From Tulasnella sp. 424 (taxonomy: Eukaryota > Basidiomycota > Agaricomycetes > Cantharellales > Tulasnellaceae): a stretch of 64,000 bases of DNA. The notes under the pieces were generated by a model, which saw only the letters and a program-made list of their open reading frames with translations, was not told where the DNA came from and ran no database searches. Every line of letters begins with the position of its first letter. Position 1 is the first letter of the stretch. The DNA is taken from NCBI GenBank assembly GCA_019633425.1, contig WSUB01000053.1, positions 170,621 through 234,620 of the forward strand, given 5' to 3'. Below are positions 56,859-64,000 of this stretch, one piece after another. The position numbers and the translations under genes are program-made.

Positions 56859-58258
56859 TCAAATCGGCTCAATAAACATCTCCTGGAGGTTCATTCAGCA
56901 TGAACGGAGCCGCACTTTGGACTTCCTGATGATCAAACTCCTACCACTCACCGCAATGTACCCCGGATGAACCTCCTTTGCACAAAACCAGACAACATCG
57001 CCGGCTCTCAATCTGGGATACAATACCTCTTAAAAGCGGTACGAGGTCAATCCGTTGCGTAAATTAGCCACAATTCGAACTGCACCTTTCCCGGCCATCG
57101 CTAAGACAGTTGAAGCTCCGCCACCACCGCTTCCTGGGGAAGAAAGTTTCCAAGCGTCGGTCAGAAGACTACCAGCGAATCCGGACATAGCAGTTGCGTT
57201 TGTTTGGGAGTTCACAGCGCAAATGCCTAAAAAGCTGGATACGAGTTGGGGGTTGGAGTTCAACTGGTGCCGCAAGGAGCTCCACAGGCACGGGATACGT
57301 ACGTAGTCGCAATCGCTGAGTGACTTGAGTGCCACTTGATTCCGAGGATGTCGTACCCTGTGAGCTGTGACTTGGAGGGACGTTGGGAACCGACAGGAGG
57401 GAAGATAGCGATGTATGGCTTACATCAGGAATGAACAACCTTTGCAGGCCGTCGGTGCCAGGATTCCACTCCACTTCCAGCGCATCCGCGATTGAAGAAG
57501 TAGGGGATATCCTATTATAAGAATTCAAATGTTTTGATAGATAGTAGTGAGAGGAACTACCACTTTCCGAAACTCGGATCCGACCACGCCGCATTGCTCT
57601 CGGAGCAGGGGCAGCTGAGGCTGCGGCAGGGGGAGTTGGAACTAGGCTAATAAAAATAAGGTTGGAGGTGAGTGCCAACGTCTCGCAGTAGTAGCGGTCC
57701 TCACTTTGGAGGGGGGCCGCCCGGGCTGTCGCGCGGGTACTGAGCGAGGAGTGCTTGTTGCAACTGCGTCCAGGTTTCTCGCGTATCTGAGTCCAGATAT
57801 GCATACCACCTGAGTGCTTCTCCCGCCATGCAAGAAGATGCATAAGTGACGATCCACTCGTTATCCTTTTGTTTTCCCTCATCGATGGCCTTGTCAGAAA
57901 CCGCCCGGATGAACTTCTCCACCTCCTCTCCACTTCCCCCGTAGAACATCGGACGGTATCTCGCCAGCATTGCGCGGCGAAGTAGTTTCCAACTCCCCTG
58001 TACTTCTTCATCGAGCGCGCTCCACCATGTCAACGCGTCATCCGCCATGCAGGTCGCCGCAAGGTCCGCCATCCATTGGTCATCTCGCTGCTTCCCCTGA
58101 CTAAAAGCATGCTTCAGTATGGCGGCAATAAAGCCTCGGCATTCGGTCGCATCTTTCCCTTGAAATTGTATTTGGGTAAACTCTGCTTGATGACGCGTGA
58201 GCGGGAAGGTCGAGGTGACGAGGAAGGGCAGTTTAGTGGACTAACCTCCCCGATCCAT
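56859..58258 (-). pseudogene. DWM unit 19, type B, stop at codon 6
   Basis: The expected start (ATG at 58258) is followed by MDRGG and then TAG where other copies have TCG, so translation from the normal start stops at codon 6. The rest looks good: the double module to 57707, RRGRIRVSESG, YYLSKHL, ADALEVEW, RLFIPD, LGICAVNS, DAWKLSSPGSG, ANLRNGLTSYRF and the last exon at 56859..56882 (EMFIEPI-like). A second defect is a stop after SYRF in exon 4 near 57030. An internal ATG at 58072 could start a shorter protein lacking part of module 1. Confidence 0.7.
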
Positions 58259-59079
58259 GAGCGCTTAATATTCCGTACGATCGGATGTCGACCTTGGTTT
58301 CTGAGTTCTTTTGCCCCCGGCCTTGTTCGCGTTCCCAATGGAGGAGTGGGTGTTAGGGTATTGGTGGTGGGGGACAAGCCATCTTTCGGCACGACACGGG
58401 GCGACCGGATCTCGCTTCCGGATCCGAGCGCCCCTTTCGGGAAAGCTGGACAAACCGTCCAGCCTCCCCTCGTGCTTCCACAAGTGTCAGAAGAATCTAG
58501 ATCATACGAGACCATGTGCAAAGACTACTATATGTAAATATCCGACTTCGGACTCGCCAACTCGGCTTCCGAGGCCTTTTTCATTTCCTCATCTATTGCC
58601 TTGACGCGCTCTTACAACCAATCGCATCACGTCCATACGCGACTTCCCCCATATCCTTCACATACGAACATCCTTCCGAATACGAAGCTCAAATAGTGGC
58701 ACCGAGGCTAAATACTCCTACTTTTTTGCTGGTTCTGTGTGTATGGGCAGTGTGCATCGGACGAATTTTCGCTCCCGGCGGTGGAACTCCGAAGCAGAGG
58801 ATATGCGGAATAAAGTGTCTCAGCGTAAATAGACGAAGGATTTTCGTTCCGTCTGGGATAACGGGCGATCTCTTTGATAGTATTCAAACTTGAAAAGACC
58901 AGAGTATTTGCCAGCTACTTTGACTGCGGGAGTGTCTACACAGATCACTTGTTTGCGCGATTACATTCCATCCCTCCTTCGAAACTCCCGAACGTACCTT
59001 CTTGGATCCAACAGCGGAATCTTACAACGTTTCTTCGTCGTCGTCCTCTCCGTCTTAGTCCCAATCGCTCTCAAACAAA

Positions 59080-60356
59080 ATGGTTCCACTTGATCCCATG
59101 ACTCTCGCCGACCTCAGCAACGCCAACGTCAGCTGTTCATTGGTCATGACGCGCACCTCAAAAAGCGCTGTCGCGGTCCATCCTTAAGCCAAACGCCACT
59201 ACAGCCGGACATCCTTCATACTCGATTCCACGCAAGCCAGTGGCTTTGTTACTCTCGAAATGCAACCTTCGTCTTCGTATCGCCGCGAGACGGCCGCTTT
59301 GACTTAAGTGGGAGGCCTTGTTCCTCGGTAAAGAGGACATCCAACTCGGCGCGAACAAGAGCGTATTTGCAAGTATCGGAGAGCGCGGAGGTCTAGGTAG
59401 GTTGAGAAGGAAATGTGCTTTTCATATCTCAAAGAAAATGGGGGCAGATCGGCTTTCGTCGGTCGTGCCCTCCATACCCTTCGCTGACTCTTCACCTCTG
59501 CCTTTATTAGAAACTCTCTTGACACCCACCAGTCGTGATTCTCGGCGCCTTATCTTCCCTACGGGTCCAAACGCAAACCATGGCGGACCTCCCACCTTGC
59601 ACGAGCACTTGCACCTCTCGTCGGGCGCATCGTCGGGCCCGGACAAGGGAACCACTCCTGATAGCCTACCAGCTCTTCCACCGATTACAATAGCATTGGT
59701 CGGAAATAGCTCGAACGTCTCGCACGACTGCTCGTCACCTGTGCGCGGCTGGGACCCAAGCTCCGAGTTGGGGCGCCCTCGAACCCCAAGTAACATGCTC
59801 CCACTGCAGTCTGGGATGAGATCAAGGAAGTCGACCGCGAGGAGGGCATCTTTTGGACGGATGGTCATAGGGAAGCTGTCAATGGTGCGGCCGTCGTGGT
59901 CACCGATATGTGGTGCGTGGGCAAAACAAATTTCGGGGATCTCAATCCGTGTCTGTCTCCCGAGGCTTACGGGTCGAAAATGTTATATAGTATCTCCATG
60001 GGTCAAAGACGCGAGAAGGCTCAACTACTAAAAGACTTCAACGGCTTCCAAGTCATCGAGAAGCTGTGCGAGGAAGGCGAGCGCACCCGGATCGGAAGTT
60101 CCTCCACTGCTTGCCTCAAAAGGAGCACGAGGTCGACGACAAGTCTTGTGCATCGAGTTCTCCTCCGCGTCACTTACCCTCACTCCAAGTCAAGCACAGC
60201 CTTGATCTCTCCTGTTACCCGAAGCTGAAGACAGGAAGTGGACGATCATGGCATTGTTCGAGTACGTGGCTTGCAATGCTTATTCAGCTTGCTGAAGGAT
60301 GTTCGCTCACAATCACATTTCATTGATAGTCAACGGTTTGGCCAGTGGAAGCTGAG
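59080..60356 (+). pseudogene. Ornithine carbamoyltransferase pseudogene, copy 10
   Basis: Closest relative of copy 7: ATG-GTT-CCA, DPMTLADLSNANVSCSL, KEDIQLGANKSVFASIGE (about 59335), PTLHEHLHLSSG (HPTQ destroyed), ITIALVGNSSNV (AWVGD changed to ALVGN), VVTDMW near 59900, [15 protein letters not shown] near 60100, [11 protein letters not shown] near 60230 and QRFGQWKL with the stop replaced by AGA. Copies 7, 9 and 10 share this stop loss, so they descend from an already mutated copy. Confidence 0.85.
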
Positions 60357-60729
60357 AGGAATTTTCGTAGAATGAGAAAAAAATGCTTCGATGCCGGCCA
60401 TCTCAGACAGGGAAACCAGTCGTTTATTTCTCTAAGTGGGTGCATGGTTTGCCTTAGCGTGTTTATACGCAAGGTTCTCGGTAATCTCCCATATTGTATG
60501 CCAAGACCCGAGACTCTCAAGGTTCCAAGGTCAGTATAAGTGGCCTGGGAGTCCAGAAAATGTTCTACCCGGTTCCCCCCTTCAAACCGCGGACAACCTT
60601 AGGCGCGTCGTATGTACTGTTGGAATCCGAATTCCTTCGCACACTGATCGGGATGTACAGGATATATCAAGCAAGACTGGAAGCTGTTATACTTTACTAT
60701 GAATGATGTGCAACTAGCTGGGAACCATG

Positions 60730-62215
60730 TCAAATCGGCTCGAAGACTAGCTGCTGCGAAAATAATGCAACGACGCCCCGTTAGCTTACAGCTCCGTTTC
60801 AATTTAAAGGGAGCAATAGTTAATTCCCTACCGAATCCAAGTCGTTAGACGTCCCCTTCGCTCTGAAATACACCCAACGATGCCCCCTATCAAGGGAAAA
60901 AATGGGCAAGCGCTCCCCTAGGTGTCCGGCAATGTCAGTGGACAGGAATCGCTTCAGTCAGTTCGTATTAAGATATACATACCTGATGCACTTGTATCGA
61001 AAGTCGAGATTGAGATTTGGTGACCTGACTGAGAGACCTTCCAAGCTCTCGGTAGGATGGGTCCACTATACATGGAGCCCGGGGATCCGGCTCCTGATTT
61101 TGAGTCTACACCGCAGATGCTGACAGAGCTGTGTAACGATGTAAGCCAATTTGGCTCGCAGGCGCGCAGTGGCTGCCGCTACTAACTTCCCGTCACTGGT
61201 ACGATCAGCACGATACCACTTCATCCCAAGTACATCACAACCCTGAATCTGATTCTAAGCTCCATTAAGTTAGGCGGAGTATTGGGAAAAGAGCCCAGAC
61301 TGTGCTTACATCGGGAATGAGCAGGTCCTGGGGTCCGTCGGATGGACAAAGGGATTCGTACTCGATCACTAGAGCGTCAGCTACAGATGTAGTAGCACAC
61401 AGCCGACCCGGTTGACTTGAAACTAGGCCAAGGATCTTGGATAGATAGTAGATGTCTGAGTCGCCGTCCCTAAACACTTTGATCCGGCCTCTACACCGGC
61501 CGTTAGTGGCGACAGGGGCAGTAGCTGCGGCGACCAGGGAAGTAGCTGCTGGGGCCGGCGTTGGGACGATTCTGGCTCGAGATTTATGTACTCAGAGTTC
61601 GGTGTCATCAGGAATGAAGAGTATAACAAAGATGCTTACGGGGAGCCCTCTTCAAATTCCTGACCGTACTGGGCAAAAATTGCTCGCTGCAGCGAAACCC
61701 AGTCATCCCGGACGCCAGAATCGAGCGAAATATACCATCTCAACGCACTCCCTACAAAGCAACCCGAGGCCAGCTCAGCAGCCCAGTGTGCGTCATTGAG
61801 CTTTCCACGATCCAGTGCTCTCTGTCGAACCCAGTCGACGAAGTCCTCTGCTTCGGCACCACTCCTTCCAGCGAACCGTAGTCGGTATCTCAATAACATT
61901 GCATTTCTAAGCAGCTTCCAGCTTCCTTGAGTCTCTTCATCAAGGCCACTCCACCATAGTAGGGCATCCCCGCCACGCAGGTCGCGACTAGATCCGCAAT
62001 CCACTGATCGTCCCGTAATTTACCTTCGGCACGTGCATGTTTATTCACGGCAGCAATGAATTGCTCGCACTCTTTGGGGTCCTTCCCTCGAAATTCTAGA
62101 TGATTTGGTGCTATCAAAAGAGTACGTCAACGATGTGGAACGACCTGAGTGGTCTGAGGGGAAGGGAGTTGCAGTTGAATGGGCGGGCGGTACCGAACAT
62201 ACCGTTGGCTGACAT
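60730..62215 (-). pseudogene. DWM unit 20, type A, one-base deletion in exon 2
   Basis: Exon 1 at 62203..62215. Exon 2 starts APNHLEFRGKDPKECEQF; a single-base deletion in the ATCVAGDALLWW segment near 61970 shifts the frame, splitting the double module into two overlapping open frames. The rest (module 2, RCRGRIKVFRDG, YYLSKILGL, ADALVIE, LLIPD, GCDVLGMKWY, CGVDS region, QLVFEPI-stop at 60730..60753) is open. Upstream flank and exon 2 are nearly identical to unit 18, showing a recent duplication of the roughly 6-kb block. Confidence 0.75.
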
Positions 62216-62796
62216 GAGTGCTTCAGTCCCTTAAAGCCAATGAGTCACCTCAGCGTGGTCGCTGCAGGGTACTCGTTGAAATTTGGTCGAGTCTAGCAAT
62301 TGGTCAAACGTCGCCAAAAAGCGAACTAGAAGCGTTCGCACGGAAGCGGAGTCCTCATCAGGCGGGAACGTTCCTGAACAACCTTTGCAAAACTCGTCTC
62401 GTCACCCCTGACTAACGGAGTCTCGTCCTTCTGCCCTTTCTGCGTTTCCCCTCTTCTGCGCGATTCTTTTGCCGGCGACAGATCGTGCCATTAATATTCC
62501 ATCTGCTGTCATATCCTCTGTTTAGAGACTGAGAGGTGCTCAAAGTGGCAGGTGCTGTTGCACTGATGCAAGCAGTTCTTCCAGGTAAACATACATCGGC
62601 TTGCTCGGAATAGTACGAAGAAAGTCTCTTACTCCCGATCCGGATACGAGGTATGTGTGGGATCATATACAGCGCATCATCATTCGAAGAGGTTGCAGCC
62701 AACATTGCTTCCAAACAATCAACCACTGCAAGTCATCAACGTGAAGAAAGGGTGTCTCCTCCCTTGTCCTACATCCATTCGCTTGGACATCTGCTC

Positions 62797-64000
62797 TCAA
62801 ATCGGTTCGATAAACATCTCCTAGAGGTTCATACAGCATGAATGGAGCTGCACTTTGGACTTCCCAATGATGAAGCTCCTAACACTCACCGCAATATTAT
62901 CAGGATACCCCTTCTTTTCACAAAACCAGACATAGTTAACATTGTAGACGTCCAATCTGGGATACAATACCTCTTCAAAGCGGTATGAAGTCAACCCATT
63001 GTGTAAATTAGCCACAATTCGAACTGCACCTTTCCCAGTGGTCGCTAATACAGTTGAAGATCCGCCATGACCGCTTCCTGGGGAAGAGAGTTTCCAAGCA
63101 TCGATCAGAAGACTACCAGAGAATCCAGACAGAGAAGTTGCGTTTGTTCGGGAGTTCACGGCGCAAAGGCCTAAGTAACTGGATACTAGTTAGGGGATCG
63201 AGTTGGACTGAGGAAGCTCTACAGACACGGGGTACATACTTAGCCGCATCTTGTGGGTCATTCGAGAGCCACTTGATTCCGAGCACGTCGCACCCTGTAA
63301 ACTGTGACTTGGAGGGACGTTGGGAACCGACAGAGGGAAGATAGCGATTTGGCTTACATCAGGAATGAACAACTTTTGCAGGCCGTCGGTGTTGGGATTC
63401 CACTCCACTTCCAGCGCATCCGCAATGGAAGAAGTAGGGGATATTCTATTATCATATGGCAAAATTTTTGATAGATAATAGGAGCGACCACTTCTCGAAA
63501 CCCGGATCCGACCACGCCGCGTTGCTTTCGGAGCAGGGGCAGCGGAGGCTGCGGCAGGGGGAGTTGGAACCAGGCTAATCAAGGTAAGAATGGAAGTGAG
63601 TGCCAATGTCTCTCAGTAGTTGCGATCCTCACTTTAGAGGTGGACCGCCAGGGCAGTCGCGCGGGTACTGAGCGAGGAGCGCTTGTTGTAGCTGCTTCCA
63701 GGTACCTTCCTTATCCGAGTCCAAATATGCATACCACCTGAGCGCTTCTCCGGCCATGCAAGATGATGCATACTTGACAATCCACTTGTTATCCGTTTCC
63801 TTCCCCTCATCGATAGCCTTGTCAGAAACCGCCCGGATGAACTTCTCCACCTCCTCTCCACTTCCTCCGTAGAACATCGGGCGGTATTTCGCAAGCATTG
63901 CGCGGCGAAGTCGTTTCCAACTCCCTTGTACTTCTTCATCGAGCGCGCTCCACCACCTCAGCGCGTCATTCGCCATGCAGGTTGCCGCAAGGTCCGCCAT
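62797..64000 (-). CDS. DWM unit 21, type B, 5' end outside window
   Basis: Exons visible (minus): 63633..64000 (continues outside), 63358..63574, 63240..63307, 62890..63178, 62797..62820. All are open with GT-AG introns. Exon 1 holds most of the double module (MADLAATC, WWSALDEE, MFYGGSGEEVEKF, WYAYLDSDKEGTW, AQYPRD). Then VPTPPAAASAAPAPK, RRGRIRVSRSG, YYLSKIL, ADALEVEW, KLFIPD; GCDVLGIKW; LGLCAVNS, DAWKLSSPGSG, VLYPRL, YVWF; EMFIEPI-stop. It resembles unit 10 most. Probably intact, but the start is not visible. Confidence 0.7.

Noticed and set aside
1..64000. CRISPR arrays, bacterial operons, phage genes or toxin systems
   Set aside because: The repeats are gene-sized with fungal introns; no short regularly spaced repeats or bacterial signals were seen.

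Overview
The window looks like nuclear DNA of a filamentous fungus, most likely a basidiomycete (Agaricomycetes). Genes are split by many introns of about 45-90 bases with GTANGT/GTNAGY donors, no operons are visible, and the copia element has the fungal/insect style of initiator-tRNA priming site. No single-copy housekeeping gene was found intact. The whole 64 kb is a decaying tandem array with one active-looking retrotransposon in it.

The dominant content is a multigene family that I do not recognise by name, called here the DWM family (double W-module). There are 21 copies and relics, all on the minus strand. Each encodes a tandemly duplicated helical module (spacing F-x18-W-x7-C-x7-W-x11-W-x10-Y, repeated at exactly 73 residues), then an Ala/Pro hinge, a GRI-V...YYLSK...ADALEVE...IPD segment, a G-D-LG-KW segment, a GIC-VNS...AWK segment and a C-terminal FEPI tail. 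Types A and C have seven exons, with a 13-base first exon and a 24-base last exon. Type B has five exons. I reconstructed exons by hand: ten copies are open with usable splice sites (units 2, 3, 6, 7, 9, 10, 12, 13, 15, 17), one is an in-frame fusion to EH domains (unit 5), two run off the window edges (1, 21), and eight are broken (4, 8, 11, 14, 16, 18, 19, 20).

The second component is ten ornithine carbamoyltransferase (OTC) gene copies on the plus strand, lying head-to-head with DWM genes. All keep recognisable OTC motifs and intron positions, but all carry frameshifts, deletions or lost motifs. They are segmental-duplication pseudogenes, not retrocopies.

Layout: 1-18.4 kb is repeated [DWM-A + OTC] units of 3.4-4 kb. 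At 11.3-12.9 kb, exons of an EDE1/Eps15-like endocytic gene are embedded inside DWM unit 5. A 171-bp hAT-like MITE sits at 17.3 kb. A complete 6,256-bp Ty1/copia element (18,440-24,695) is inserted in OTC copy 5 with a 5-bp target duplication and two LTR differences. 25.8-31.1 kb holds type C DWM units. 31.1-32.8 kb is unassigned purine-rich sequence. 33-39.4 kb holds three type B units in tandem. From 40 kb to the end, larger units [A, B, OTC] of about 6 kb repeat, with one type C unit.

The DWM genes form a rapidly turning-over tandem family with signs of gene conversion, exon exchange and domain capture, while the co-duplicated OTC passengers decay. DWM function is unknown. The duplicated module could be a domesticated retroelement Gag-like fold, but that is a hypothesis. 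All exon models are manual inferences without transcript support.
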